Numbered from the stretch's first letter, positions 1 to 8,204 are shown. The stretch: DNA of 64,000 nucleotides from Nitratireductor alexandrii (GCF_004000215.1 NZ_RBVY01000004.1:268350-332349); one strand, 5' to 3'. A program made the numbers and translations. The notes: generated by a model from the sequence alone, not told the origin.

Positions 1-1
1 C

Positions 2-532
2 CAGGCCGCACCCGACCGGATGCCGGCGGCCAATTCGGGCATGTCCTACGTGCTCGCCTTTTCCGGCCGCAACGGCGACGGCACACCCTTCCTGGTCACC
101 GAGATCATCGCCGGCGGGGCCGGCGGCGGACCGCACGACGATGGCGCGCCCGGCATCTCGACCGATGTCGGCAACGCCATGAACATGCCCGCCGAGGCGC
201 TGGAGGGCATGATCCCCGTGCGGCTCGTCCGCGCGCAGATCCGCCAGGGCTCGGGCGGCGCCGGCCGCTATCGCGGCGGCGACGGCATTTGCCGCGTCTA
301 CGAGGCACTGGCAGACGCGGTCGCCGTGTCGCTGCGCGGCGAGCGCTTCCGCCGCGTGCCCGAGGGCTTGCGGGGCGGCAGCGCGCCGGCGCACGCGCGG
401 GCGCGGATCGTGCGCGCCGACGGAAAGCAGGAAGCGCTCTCGTCGCGCTCGGCGGTGACGCTCGACAAGGGCGACCGGCTGATCGTAGAAAGCTGCGGCG
501 GCGCCGGTTACGGCGCGGCGGAGGGCGCGTGA
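2..532 (+). CDS. Hydantoinase B / oxoprolinase family protein, C-terminal fragment
   Basis: The reading frame is open from the left edge, so only the last 176 or so residues are present. The glycine-rich C-terminal part matches the hydantoinase B (HyuB) family: GGAGGGPHDDGAPG, then an MPAEALE segment, then a GSGGAGRYRGGDG motif, ending in CGGAGYG. These proteins pair with HyuA to open cyclic amides such as N-methylhydantoins or 5-oxoproline in an ATP-dependent reaction in the cytoplasm. The partner gene would lie off the window to the left. The IclR regulator follows on the same strand after 123 bases, so the gene may belong to the same catabolic locus. The family is clear; the substrate cannot be read from the sequence. 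Confidence 0.85.
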   Translation, partial: QAAPDRMPAANSGMSYVLAFSGRNGDGTPFLVTEIIAGGAGGGPHDDGAPGISTDVGNAMNMPAEALEGMIPVRLVRAQIRQGSGGAGRYRGGDGICRVYEALADAVAVSLRGERFRRVPEGLRGGSAPAHARARIVRADGKQEALSSRSAVTLDKGDRLIVESCGGAGYGAAEGA

Positions 533-655
533 TGGCCGCCGCACGCGGTGGACGCTTTCCGGACCGGTTTGCCTTTGGGCAAAAAAAGCCGATAAGGCGA
601 CGGCTGGGATTCGCAATTCCGCGCATTCGCCGCAGGACAGGTCGAGAGGCGCTCG

Positions 656-1420
656 GTGCTGAACGAGAACGACAAGGAAATATCGCTCACCTTCGCCAAG
701 GGCCTGTCGGTGGTGCTGGCCTTCGAGGGCAAGGACCGATCCTTGTCGATGACCGAGATCGCCAAGAAGGTGAACCTCAACCGGGCCGTGACCCGGCGGC
801 TGGTGCGCACGCTCGAACAGCTCGGCTACGTCTCCTACGACCGCGGACGCTACGAACTGACGCCGCGCATCCTGCGACTCGCGCAAGGCTTCATCGAGGG
901 CCGGGGCATCTCGCAGCTCATCCAGCCGATCTTGCGGCAAGCCTCGCACGATATCGGCGAATCGGTCTCCTTCGCCATGCTCGACGACCAGGACGCGGTC
1001 TATGTCGCGCATTCTTTCGTGCCGAGCAAATTCACCTTGAACATGGTGACCGTGGGCAGCCGCGCACCGCTCTTGCCGACCGCCGTCGGCCGGGCGATCC
1101 TGGCCTTCCTGGACGACGCCAAGAAGGAGGAGATCATCTCTTCCGAGCAGTTCAAGGCCTATACGGAAAAGACCGAGACCAATCACGACCGGTTTCTGGA
1201 ACTTTTGACCGCCGTCAAGCAAAGGCGGTTCTCGTTCGCCGAAAGCGAATATGTCGAAGGCGTCAGTTCGCTGGCCGTACCGGTCTTCGGCTCCAATTTC
1301 CGCATCATCGGCGCAGTGTCGATCATCTTTCCGAGCGGCACCTATACGGAGGCCGAGATCGAGCCGGACCTGGTCAACAAGCTCAAGCGCTGCGCCGCCG
1401 ATATCGGCGCCACGTTCTGA
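656..1420 (+). CDS. IclR-family transcriptional regulator, PcaR/PcaU/PobR-like
   Basis: This 254-residue protein has an N-terminal winged helix-turn-helix (about residues 25-75, with LSMTEIAKKVNLNRAVTRR and then RYELTPRILRL). A C-terminal IclR ligand-binding domain follows, with the typical LPTAVGRAILAF and VSSLAVPVF segments. The wording of the DNA-binding region is that of the subgroup that controls aromatic-acid catabolism (PcaR, PcaU, PobR). The start is a GTG; an ATG start would cut into the conserved HTH region. It sits just upstream of folate enzymes and 2 kb from a Rieske oxygenase operon whose leader carries a GTTCG-N5-CGAAC palindrome, so it is the likely regulator of that operon. 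A weaker palindrome (GGATTCGCAATTCC, 607-620) lies before its own start and may serve autoregulation. The effector is unknown. Confidence 0.9.
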   Translation: MLNENDKEISLTFAKGLSVVLAFEGKDRSLSMTEIAKKVNLNRAVTRRLVRTLEQLGYVSYDRGRYELTPRILRLAQGFIEGRGISQLIQPILRQASHDIGESVSFAMLDDQDAVYVAHSFVPSKFTLNMVTVGSRAPLLPTAVGRAILAFLDDAKKEEIISSEQFKAYTEKTETNHDRFLELLTAVKQRRFSFAESEYVEGVSSLAVPVFGSNFRIIGAVSIIFPSGTYTEAEIEPDLVNKLKRCAADIGATF

Positions 1421-1465
1421 GCGCGGCCGCCATGAGGAGCGCTCCTCCGGCGTGGGCGGCCTGAT

Positions 1466-2338
1466 ATGTCCGATCGCCGCACACGCCTTTTCAAGGGCCT
1501 CGACCTCGCCGCGCGCCTGAACGCGGAAAGCCGGGCGCTGGCCGCCGGCTTGAAGACACCGCCCGTTTGCCTGGTGCTGGCGGACCGCGAAAATGCCGGC
1601 GCGCGCGCCTACAGCGACCGGCAGGCGGCCACCGCCGCGCAGGCCGGCATCGCCATGCGCATCGCCGCCTATGCCGGCACGCCCAGTGCCATTCACGCAC
1701 AGATCGACGCCATCGCCGCCGACCCAGACATCGACGCCGCGGCGATGCTTTTGCCGCTGCCGCCGGGCTGCGATCCGGTCGAGTCCGCGCTGCGGCTGGG
1801 ACAAGAAAAGGACGTCGACGGCCTGCATCCCCTCAGCGCCGGTCGGCTTGCCGCCGGCCTGCCGGCGCGGCCGCCGGCGACCGCGATGGCGTGCCTTTTG
1901 TGCGCGCAGGAGATTTTCGGCGCGCTGCGCGGCCTCGACGTGACGATCGTCGGCGCCTCGCGCATCGTCGGGCGCCCGCTCGCCACGTTGCTTCTCGACG
2001 CCGAGGCAACCGTCACGCTGTGCCACGTCGCCACGCGCGACCTCGCCGCCCACACGCGCCAGGCCGATCTGGTGGTGAGCGCGGCCGGCGTACCGGGGCT
2101 GATCGGCGCCGGCCATCTCAAAGCGGGCGCGGCCGTGCTTGACGTCGCCGTGACCGCCACGCCGGACGGTCTGCGCGGCGACGTCGATCTCGCCGCCGTC
2201 GACGGCCATGCCGGTCTCGTCTCGCACGTGCCGGACGGGGTCGGCCCGGTCACCACCGCCTGCCTGTTCCGCAACGTCGTGGAAGCCGCGCGCGCACGGC
2301 GCCGGCCGGCGGCACAAGCCACGCGAACGGCTCACTGA
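1466..2338 (+). CDS. Divergent FolD-like methylenetetrahydrofolate dehydrogenase lacking the cyclohydrolase lysine
   Basis: The 290-residue protein has the two-domain FolD layout. The NADP-binding motif is well kept (VGASRIVGRP), as are KDVDGLHP and the VPDGVGPVT segment. FolD normally oxidises 5,10-methylene-THF to methenyl-THF and hydrolyses that to 10-formyl-THF. Here the YxxxK catalytic motif reads Y49-SDR-Q53, so the lysine needed for cyclohydrolase chemistry is glutamine. The Q of the QLPLP motif is L95, the PCTP motif reads PPAT, and DVGINR reads DVAVTA. This looks like a specialised paralogue, not the housekeeping FolD, possibly a dehydrogenase only. It is followed after 17 bases by 5-formyl-THF cyclo-ligase, so the pair probably recycles folate one-carbon units during catabolism of a methylated substrate. 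Confidence 0.85.
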   Translation: MSDRRTRLFKGLDLAARLNAESRALAAGLKTPPVCLVLADRENAGARAYSDRQAATAAQAGIAMRIAAYAGTPSAIHAQIDAIAADPDIDAAAMLLPLPPGCDPVESALRLGQEKDVDGLHPLSAGRLAAGLPARPPATAMACLLCAQEIFGALRGLDVTIVGASRIVGRPLATLLLDAEATVTLCHVATRDLAAHTRQADLVVSAAGVPGLIGAGHLKAGAAVLDVAVTATPDGLRGDVDLAAVDGHAGLVSHVPDGVGPVTTACLFRNVVEAARARRRPAAQATRTAH

Positions 2339-2355
2339 CGCATCGAAGGCTCTCC

Positions 2356-2949
2356 ATGCAGACAGACCACAACGCCGACATCGCCCTCAAGAAAACGATC
2401 CGCCAGACCTGCCTTGCCCGGCGGGACGCGCTGGCGCCAAGCTGGCGCGCCGACATCTCCGCCCGGCTGGGCAGCGCCGACGGTCCGGCGATCGCGCTCG
2501 ATCCGGGGACCGTGGTCGCCGGCTTTCATCCGATCCGTTCCGAGCTCGACATCCGCCCCCTGTTGGCGCGGCTGGCCGGGCAGGGCGCGCAATTATGCCT
2601 GCCAGCGATCGTCGACGCCCACACGATCCTGTTTCGGCGCTGGACGCCGGGCGCGCCCCTGGTGGAGATGGCGCTCGGCACGGTCGGCCCCGGCAACCAG
2701 GCCGAAACGCTCGACCCCGACATCATCCTGATGCCGCTGTCGGCCTTCGACCGGTATGGCGGCCGCATCGGTTATGGCGGCGGGTTCTACGACCGGGCGA
2801 TCGCGGCCCTGCGGACGCGCGGCCTGTCGCCGCGCCTGATCGGCGTCGCTTTCGACTGCCAGCAGGCAGACCGCGTGCCGACCGAGCCGCACGATGTCGG
2901 GCTCGACGAAATCCTGACCGAATCGGGTCTGCGCCGCCTGCCATATTGA
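2356..2949 (+). CDS. 5-formyltetrahydrofolate cyclo-ligase family protein
   Basis: This 197-residue protein is of normal length for 5-formyl-THF cyclo-ligase, which uses ATP to turn the dead-end 5-formyl-THF into methenyl-THF in the cytoplasm. It carries the N-terminal basic helix with the LARRDAL segment, the GFHPIRSELDIRPLL strand, and the diagnostic nucleotide/phosphate loop GRIGYGGGFYDRAI near the C-terminus, followed by a conserved PTEPHD segment. It lies 17 bases after the FolD-like gene and before a clear terminator, so the two form a short operon. 5-Formyl-THF is a by-product of methenyl-THF hydrolysis, so the pairing makes biochemical sense. A second, housekeeping copy of this gene probably exists elsewhere in the genome. 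Confidence 0.92.
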   Translation: MQTDHNADIALKKTIRQTCLARRDALAPSWRADISARLGSADGPAIALDPGTVVAGFHPIRSELDIRPLLARLAGQGAQLCLPAIVDAHTILFRRWTPGAPLVEMALGTVGPGNQAETLDPDIILMPLSAFDRYGGRIGYGGGFYDRAIAALRTRGLSPRLIGVAFDCQQADRVPTEPHDVGLDEILTESGLRRLPY

Positions 2950-2976
2950 AGCGGAATGCCGTCGCGCCCGGCACCG

Positions 2977-2998
2977 AAAAAGCCCGCGCCGGCTTTTT
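2977..2998 (+). terminator. Intrinsic terminator after the FolD/5-FCL pair
   Basis: A perfect 8-bp inverted repeat (AAAAAGCC / GGCTTTTT) encloses a 6-base loop. The right arm ends in five T residues, as in a rho-independent terminator. It lies 28 bases after the cyclo-ligase stop codon and before the convergent RidA gene, so it may work in both directions. Confidence 0.8.
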
Positions 2999-3092
2999 GC
3001 CATCGGCGCGGGCCCAAGGGCCGGTTCGCTGGAGCCGGTCTACTTTTCGTGCAATCGCAGGCCGGCTCCAAATTATCGTTTTCACGCGTTCA

Positions 3093-3497
3093 TCATGACC
3101 GGCGCGCGGCCACGGCCTCGATCTCGACGGTGAATTCCTCGCGCGTGAAACCCGAAACGATCATCAGCGTCGAGGCCGGGGCGGGATTGGAAAACAGCCG
3201 GTCGCGGACCGCCATATAGGGTTTCATGTGCTCGCGGCCGGTCACGTAGGCATTGATGCGGATGATGTCGGAAAGCTCCATGCCGCCCTCGGCCAGAATC
3301 GCGCCGATATTGGCAAAACACAATTCGGCCTGGGCCTGCGTGTCGGCCGGAACCTGCCCGTCCGGTCCGATTCCCAACTGTCCCGAACAGAAGATCAAAC
3401 GGCTGCCGGCCGCGACCTCGACGCCATGGCTGTAGGCGGCGAACGGCGCGCTGATCGTCTTGGGCAGAAGGAAATTAAGCGAAGAATTTGAATTCAT
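3093..3497 (-). CDS. RidA/YjgF/YER057c/UK114 family protein
   Basis: The protein is 134 residues if started at the ATG that follows a GAAAGG ribosome-binding site by 9 bases. An upstream in-frame start would add 16 non-conserved residues. It has the family pattern: a YSHGVEV segment, FCSGQLGIGPDG, then DIIRINAYVTG and a PAPAST motif. RidA proteins hydrolyse reactive enamine/imine intermediates; the wider YjgF group also includes aminoacrylate-type deaminases inside catabolic operons. The C-terminal arginine of true RidA (in RVEIEAVA) is replaced here (FTVEIEAVA), so this is probably a pathway-specific member. It is transcribed divergently from the ferredoxin/Rieske operon across a 247-base shared promoter region, which suggests common control. 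Confidence 0.88.
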   Translation of the reverse strand: MNSNSSLNFLLPKTISAPFAAYSHGVEVAAGSRLIFCSGQLGIGPDGQVPADTQAQAELCFANIGAILAEGGMELSDIIRINAYVTGREHMKPYMAVRDRLFSNPAPASTLMIVSGFTREEFTVEIEAVAARRS

Positions 3498-3595
3498 TGC
3501 AGGATACCTTTCAGGTTGGAATTCCGCATCTTGGTGTCGCGCCACAGATCGCGAAAAACACCCCGTGAGGCGGCAGGCTTGGACTGCCGGCTTGC

Positions 3596-3624
3596 TTGAC
3601 AGCCCGATCCGATACTCTTACAAA
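3596..3624 (+). promoter_or_regulatory. Predicted sigma-70-type promoter of the ferredoxin/Rieske operon
   Basis: A perfect TTGACA -35 box (3596-3601) is followed after exactly 17 bases by TACAAA (3619-3624). It points at the ferredoxin gene, whose start lies about 120 bases downstream. This is the best promoter match I noticed in the window. Confidence 0.7.
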
Positions 3625-3648
3625 TATGTGATCGATAAAAGACGAAAT

Positions 3649-3663
3649 GTTCGTTAATCGAAC
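3649..3663. promoter_or_regulatory. Candidate IclR-family operator (GTTCG-N5-CGAAC)
   Basis: This is a perfect 5-bp inverted repeat with an AT-rich 5-base spacer (TTAAT). It closely resembles the 15-bp sites known for PcaR/PcaU-type regulators (GTTCGATAATCGCAC). It lies about 25 bases after the predicted -10 box, inside the transcribed leader, which would suit repression. The IclR protein encoded at 656-1420 is the likely ligand. Confidence 0.55.
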
Positions 3664-3744
3664 TATCCACATCTTCCTCGCCCGATCCGACCGCCAGACG
3701 GCATGCTCGGACAGGGTGCCGGGCTCAAGCTGGACATTGGCCGC

Positions 3745-4080
3745 ATGGACGAAAAGGTAAAGATCGTTTTTCAATCGGTCGACGGCGATCGCAGGATCGA
3801 GGTTTCGGCGCCGGCCGGAACCAGCGTGATGGAAGCGGCGATCATGAACAATGTCGGCGGCATCGAGGCCGAATGCGGCGGCGCGTGCGTGTGCGCGACC
3901 TGCCACGTCTATTGCGACCTCGTCGCGCCCGACAGCCTGCCCGAACAACAGCTCGACGAGGACGACATGCTCGACATGGCGGCGGCCGAACGGCGGCCGG
4001 CAAGCCGCCTGTCGTGCCAGATCAAGCTCAGCCGCGAACTCGATGGCGCCGTCTTCATCCTCCCGGAGGCGCAGGTTTGA
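3745..4080 (+). CDS. [2Fe-2S] ferredoxin, adrenodoxin/putidaredoxin type
   Basis: The 111-residue protein begins MDEKVKIVF; a longer version from 3703 would add an unlikely leader. The cluster ligands follow the putidaredoxin pattern: CGGACVCATC gives C-x5-C-x2-C, and a fourth cysteine lies in RLSCQI near the C-terminus. Two extra cysteines lie in this loop (one inside the x5 spacer and one just after HVY), which is uncommon. As the first gene of the operon, it should carry electrons from the FAD reductase, whose start codon overlaps its stop codon, to the Rieske oxygenase encoded next. The protein is cytoplasmic. Confidence 0.93.
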   Translation: MDEKVKIVFQSVDGDRRIEVSAPAGTSVMEAAIMNNVGGIEAECGGACVCATCHVYCDLVAPDSLPEQQLDEDDMLDMAAAERRPASRLSCQIKLSRELDGAVFILPEAQV

Positions 4081-5309
4081 GCAAAACAGCGATCATTGTC
4101 GGCGCCTCGCATGGCGGCGTGCAGGCGGCGGCCGCGTTGCGCCAGGGCGGCTGGGACGGTGCGATCCGTCTGTTTTCGGCCGAGGACGCGCTGCCCTATC
4201 ACCGCCCGCCGCTGTCCAAGGCGTTCCTGGCCGGCGAAAAGACCGAGGACCAGATCCTGCTGCGCGGCGAAGCCTTTTACCGGGACTCCGACATCGATCT
4301 GCACCGCGGCGAGCCCGCGCTGCGGCTCGACGCGACCAAACGCGAGATCGAGACCGGCAATGCGCGTTACGGATACGATACGCTGATCCTGGCGACGGGG
4401 TCGCGCGCACGCCGGCTCGGCGTGGACGGGGCGGAACTCGACGGCATCGTCACCCTGCGCTCGCTCGACGACGCGCGCCGTATCCGCCCCGCGCTCGAAC
4501 AAGCCGGTTCGCTGGCGATCGTCGGCGGCGGTTTCATCGGTCTCGAAATCGCATCCACAGCCGCCAAGGCCGGCAAGAAAACCACCGTCATCGAGGCGCA
4601 GGACCGGCTCCTCGCCCGCGCCCTGCCGCCCGTCCTTTCGGATTTCCTGCGCGACTATCATCGCGACAAGGGCGTCGCCTTTCGCTTCGGCGCCGCGGTC
4701 GCCGCCTTCAAGGGCGCGCGGGGCAGGGCGCAGGCGGTCATGCTTGCCGACGGCGAGCGCGTCGACGCCGACCTGATCGTGGTCGGCGTCGGCGGCGAGG
4801 CGAATGTCGACCTGGCCCGTCAGGCCGGGCTCAAGATCGATGCCGGCGGCCTGCATGTCGACGACGAGGGCCGCACCAGCGATCCCCATATCTACGCCAT
4901 CGGCGACGTGGCGGCGGCGCACAATCCGCACGCCGGCGCGCGGTTGCGGCTGGAATCGGTCCAGAACGCCGTCGATCAGGCCAGGATGGTGGCGGCCGGC
5001 ATCTGCGGCGCGGCGGCACCGGCCGCGCCCGTGCCCTGGTTCTGGACCGATCAGTACGACCTCAAGGTCCAGATGGCCGGGCTGAGCCGTCCGGGTACGA
5101 CGCGGCTGATGCGCGGCAATCCCGGTGACGGCGCCTTCACGCTGCTGGAGCTCGACGGCGACAGGCTCATCGCCGCGCATTCGGTCAACCGGGCCGCCGA
5201 CCACATGGCCGCCCGCAAACTGATCGCGGCCGGCACGCCGCTTGCCGTCGACCAGGCGCGCGACACCACGACCGCCCTTGCCAAGGCGGTCGCGCGCACC
5301 GACGCTTAA
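4077..5309 (+). CDS. NAD(P)H:ferredoxin reductase, rhodocoxin/putidaredoxin reductase type (FAD)
   Basis: The 410-residue flavoprotein starts at a TTG that overlaps the ferredoxin stop (TTGA), with GGAGG seven bases upstream. No ATG gives the conserved N-terminus. It has an FAD-binding dinucleotide fold (IIVGASHGGVQAAAALR), the LPYHRPPLSK segment typical of oxygenase-linked reductases, a second NAD-binding fold (AIVGGGFIGLEIAS) and the late FAD motif YAIGDVAAA. A C-terminal dimerisation domain follows. It should pass electrons from NAD(P)H to the ferredoxin of the same operon. The translational coupling indicates matched amounts of the two proteins. Confidence 0.93.
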   Translation: MSKTAIIVGASHGGVQAAAALRQGGWDGAIRLFSAEDALPYHRPPLSKAFLAGEKTEDQILLRGEAFYRDSDIDLHRGEPALRLDATKREIETGNARYGYDTLILATGSRARRLGVDGAELDGIVTLRSLDDARRIRPALEQAGSLAIVGGGFIGLEIASTAAKAGKKTTVIEAQDRLLARALPPVLSDFLRDYHRDKGVAFRFGAAVAAFKGARGRAQAVMLADGERVDADLIVVGVGGEANVDLARQAGLKIDAGGLHVDDEGRTSDPHIYAIGDVAAAHNPHAGARLRLESVQNAVDQARMVAAGICGAAAPAAPVPWFWTDQYDLKVQMAGLSRPGTTRLMRGNPGDGAFTLLELDGDRLIAAHSVNRAADHMAARKLIAAGTPLAVDQARDTTTALAKAVARTDA

Positions 5310-5342
5310 TCGGATCGACAATTCCCAGGAGGAGACTGCGCC

Positions 5343-6662
5343 ATGATGAGTCAGGAACAAAACGATCTCTTGACCCGGGTCGGACGAGGGACCGGCGCGG
5401 GCTCCGTGCTGCGGCTTTATTGGCAGCCGGCCGCGCTTTCCGACGAGTTGATGACAGCGCGCCCGGTGGTACCGGTGCGGCTTCTGGGCGAGGATCTCGT
5501 CCTGTTCCGCGACCTCGAGGGCAAGCTCGGCCTGATCGACCGCCACTGCCCGCATCGCGGCGCCGACATGCTTTACGGCCGGCTCGAGGACGGCGGCCTG
5601 CGCTGCGCCTTCCACGGCTGGAACTTCGACCGTTCGGGCCAGTGCATCGAACAGCCCGGCGAGCCCGAGGGCAGCCAGATGCACAAGAATATCCGCATCC
5701 GCTCCTACCCGGTGGTGGAAAAGAACGGCATCGTGTTCGCCTATATGGGGCCCGGCGATCCGCCGCCGTTCCCGGCGCTGGACTGTTTCGCCGCGCCGGA
5801 CACCCACGTCTTCGCCTTCAAGGGGCTTTGGGAGTGCAATTGGCTGCAGGCCATGGAAGTCGGCATCGATCCCGCCCACGCCTCCTTCCTGCACCGGTTC
5901 CTGCAGGACGAGGATCCGGCCGATTCCTACGGCAAGCAGTTCCGCGACAAGGCCGGCGAGACCGACATTCCCATGACCCGGCTGCTGCGCGAATATCCGC
6001 GCCCCGACATCAAGGTCGAGGAAACCGATTACGGCATGCGGCTGATCTCGCTGCGCCACATGGAGGACGGGCGCACCCATGTGCGCGTGACCAACCAGAT
6101 CTTCCCCGAGGCGATCTGCATTCCCATGTCGAACGAGATGACGATTACCCAGTGGCACGTGCCGGTCGACGACGAGACCTGCTACTGGTATTCGATGTTC
6201 ACCAGTTTCGGTCGACCCGTCGACAAGACGCTGATGCGCGAACAGCGCCTCAAGGAGCACCGTCTGCCCGACTATGCGCCGAAGAAGAACCGGACCAACA
6301 ATTACGGCTACAATCCCGACGAGCAGCGCGACGTGACCTATACGGGCATGGGGCTCGACATCAACGTGCACGACCAGTGGGCGGTGGAATCGATGGGGCG
6401 TATCCAGGACCGCACCGAGGAACATCTCGGCCGCACCGATGTCGGCATCATGAAATACCGGCGCATGCTGCGCGCCGCGATCGACAACGTCAAGAACGGC
6501 CAGATCGAGGCGCTGCCGATGCGCGGCGATCCGGCAGGCACCGAGGCCATTCGCGGGCCGATCTCGATCGACGCGATCGCCCAGACCGAGGGCTGGGAGG
6601 AGAGCTGGACCCGCAGCGACAGTGCCCGGCGCGCCGGCTGTTCCTGGAACGCGGCTCTGTGA
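5343..6662 (+). CDS. Rieske non-haem iron oxygenase, alpha subunit (phthalate-dioxygenase-like)
   Basis: This 439-residue oxygenase has a Rieske [2Fe-2S] motif C69-P-H71, 16 residues, then C88-AF-H91. A C-terminal catalytic domain has the mononuclear iron site DPAHASFLH (H179, H184, with a nearby carboxylate). The length and order match the alpha-only, three-component phthalate/vanillate group. That group includes ring-hydroxylating enzymes and O- or N-demethylases. A strong AGGAGGAG site precedes the ATG. No beta subunit is encoded nearby, which fits an alpha-only enzyme. The substrate is not readable; neighbours that handle one-carbon units, a GS-like ligase and a tautomerase point to a methylated and/or amino-substituted ring compound. 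Confidence 0.93.
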   Translation: MMSQEQNDLLTRVGRGTGAGSVLRLYWQPAALSDELMTARPVVPVRLLGEDLVLFRDLEGKLGLIDRHCPHRGADMLYGRLEDGGLRCAFHGWNFDRSGQCIEQPGEPEGSQMHKNIRIRSYPVVEKNGIVFAYMGPGDPPPFPALDCFAAPDTHVFAFKGLWECNWLQAMEVGIDPAHASFLHRFLQDEDPADSYGKQFRDKAGETDIPMTRLLREYPRPDIKVEETDYGMRLISLRHMEDGRTHVRVTNQIFPEAICIPMSNEMTITQWHVPVDDETCYWYSMFTSFGRPVDKTLMREQRLKEHRLPDYAPKKNRTNNYGYNPDEQRDVTYTGMGLDINVHDQWAVESMGRIQDRTEEHLGRTDVGIMKYRRMLRAAIDNVKNGQIEALPMRGDPAGTEAIRGPISIDAIAQTEGWEESWTRSDSARRAGCSWNAAL

Positions 6663-6710
6663 GCCGAAAGGCCCGGCGCGGTCGCGACGCCTTGTCGAGG
6701 GGGAAAACGC

Positions 6711-8174
6711 ATGTCGACATCTGATGCCGCCGGTCTGGGCGGCGGTTTCACCGGCCGGCATGGCCTTCTCGGCGACGACGCGCTGCGCCGGGCAAACGAG
6801 ATCCTCGGCTCGCTGGAGGCGCGCGGGCTGGAAACCGTGCGCTTGGTCTTTGCCGACCAGCACGGCGTGCTGCGCGGCAAGACCGTGGTGGCCTCGGCGC
6901 TGAAATCGGCGTTCCGCGAGGGCATGGCGATCACCTCGACCCTATTGCTGAAGGACACCTCCCACCGCACCGTGTTTTCGGTGTGGGAGGAAGAGGCCGG
7001 CCACGGCGTCGGCGCGCTGACGGGGGCGGGCGACGTGATGCTGGTTCCCGATCCGGCGACCTTCCGCGTCCTGCCCTGGTCGCCGCATTCGGGCTGGATC
7101 CTGTGCGACGTCTATTTCAAGGACGGCACCGCCTTCCCGTTCGGCTCGCGCACGATATTGCGCAACGCCGTCGACCGGCTCGCCAAAGCCGGCATGGCGA
7201 TGGTGTGCGGGCTGGAGGTCGAGTTCTATGTCTTCAAGATCGACCAGCCGCGGCTCAACCACGGCGACGGCGGCATGCCGGCGACGCCGCCGGAGACCAG
7301 CCTGCTGTCGCACGGCTACCAATATCTGACCGAGGCGCGCTACGACGCGCTCGAGACCGTGATGGACGAGTTGCGCCGCGCCTGCCAGGCGCTCGGCCTG
7401 CCGGTGCGCTCGATGGAGGCCGAGTTCGGTCCCAGCCAGTGCGAGTTCACTTTCGAGCCCGCCGGTCCGATGGATCACGCCGACGCCATGATGCTGTTCC
7501 GCTCGACGGTCAAGCAGGTCTGCGCGCGCCAGGGACTGCACGCAACCTTCATGTGCCGGCCCAAGGTCGACAACGGCATGGCCAGCGGCTGGCACCTGCA
7601 TCAGTCCGTGGTCGATACCGGCTCGGGCAAAAATCTGTTCGTGCCGAACCCCGACGGCAGCCTGTCGACGGCCGCCGACGGCTGGATCGCCGGCCTGCTC
7701 GACCATGCGGCCGAGAGCTGCCTTTTGACCACGCCGACGGTCAATGGCTACAAGCGCTACCAAGCCTATCAGCTCGCGCCCGACCGCATCCAGTGGGGTC
7801 GCGACAACAAGGGCGCGATGATCCGCGCGCTGATGGCGCCGGGAGACCGGGCGAGCCGGGTGGAAAACCGCATCGCCGAGCCGGCCGCCAATCCCTATTT
7901 CTACTTCGCCTCGCAGATCCTCGGCGGGCTCGACGGCATCGAGCGCAAGCTCGTGGCGCCGCCGGCGGTCGAAAAACCCTACGACAACACCGCGACCGCG
8001 CTGCCCAAAAGCCTGATTGCGGCGATCGAGGCGTTCGAAAAGGCCGGTTTCTACCGCGATGCCATCGGCGCTGATTTCGTCGACTATCTCGCCCACATCA
8101 AACGGGCCGAGTGGGACCGCTATCTGATGACCGTGTCGGAGTGGGAGCAGCGCGAGTATTTTTCGCTGTTCTGA
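6711..8174 (+). CDS. Glutamine-synthetase-family gamma-glutamyl ligase
   Basis: The protein has 487 residues and the full GS layout: an N-terminal beta-grasp with DQHGVLRGKTVV, then catalytic EVEFYVF, EAEFGPSQCEFTF, the HxH loop ASGWHLHQSV, the ammonia/ATP region NGYKRYQ, and a closing RVENRIAEPAANPYFY. The RxEFR motif of ordinary glutamine synthetase reads RVENR. With its place inside a Rieske operon, this points to a dedicated gamma-glutamyl ligase for another amine, as with the GS-like aniline-pathway proteins (AtdA1/TdnQ) or gamma-glutamylmethylamide synthetase. It would attach glutamate to the amino group of the substrate using ATP. No glutamine amidotransferase partner is present, unlike aniline operons. 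Confidence 0.88.
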   Translation: MSTSDAAGLGGGFTGRHGLLGDDALRRANEILGSLEARGLETVRLVFADQHGVLRGKTVVASALKSAFREGMAITSTLLLKDTSHRTVFSVWEEEAGHGVGALTGAGDVMLVPDPATFRVLPWSPHSGWILCDVYFKDGTAFPFGSRTILRNAVDRLAKAGMAMVCGLEVEFYVFKIDQPRLNHGDGGMPATPPETSLLSHGYQYLTEARYDALETVMDELRRACQALGLPVRSMEAEFGPSQCEFTFEPAGPMDHADAMMLFRSTVKQVCARQGLHATFMCRPKVDNGMASGWHLHQSVVDTGSGKNLFVPNPDGSLSTAADGWIAGLLDHAAESCLLTTPTVNGYKRYQAYQLAPDRIQWGRDNKGAMIRALMAPGDRASRVENRIAEPAANPYFYFASQILGGLDGIERKLVAPPAVEKPYDNTATALPKSLIAAIEAFEKAGFYRDAIGADFVDYLAHIKRAEWDRYLMTVSEWEQREYFSLF

Positions 8175-8204
8175 CGCTCGCTATCGCAAAAGGACCGCCC
8201 GACC

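Noticed and set aside
3909..6863. 984-codon open frame on the minus strand across the ferredoxin-Rieske genes
   Set aside because: It is antisense to three well-recognised genes and its translation shows no family features.
6711..8174. Calling the GS-like gene the housekeeping glutamine synthetase
   Set aside because: The late RxEFR-type motif is altered (RVENR) and it is embedded in a Rieske operon; a specialised gamma-glutamyl ligase is more likely.
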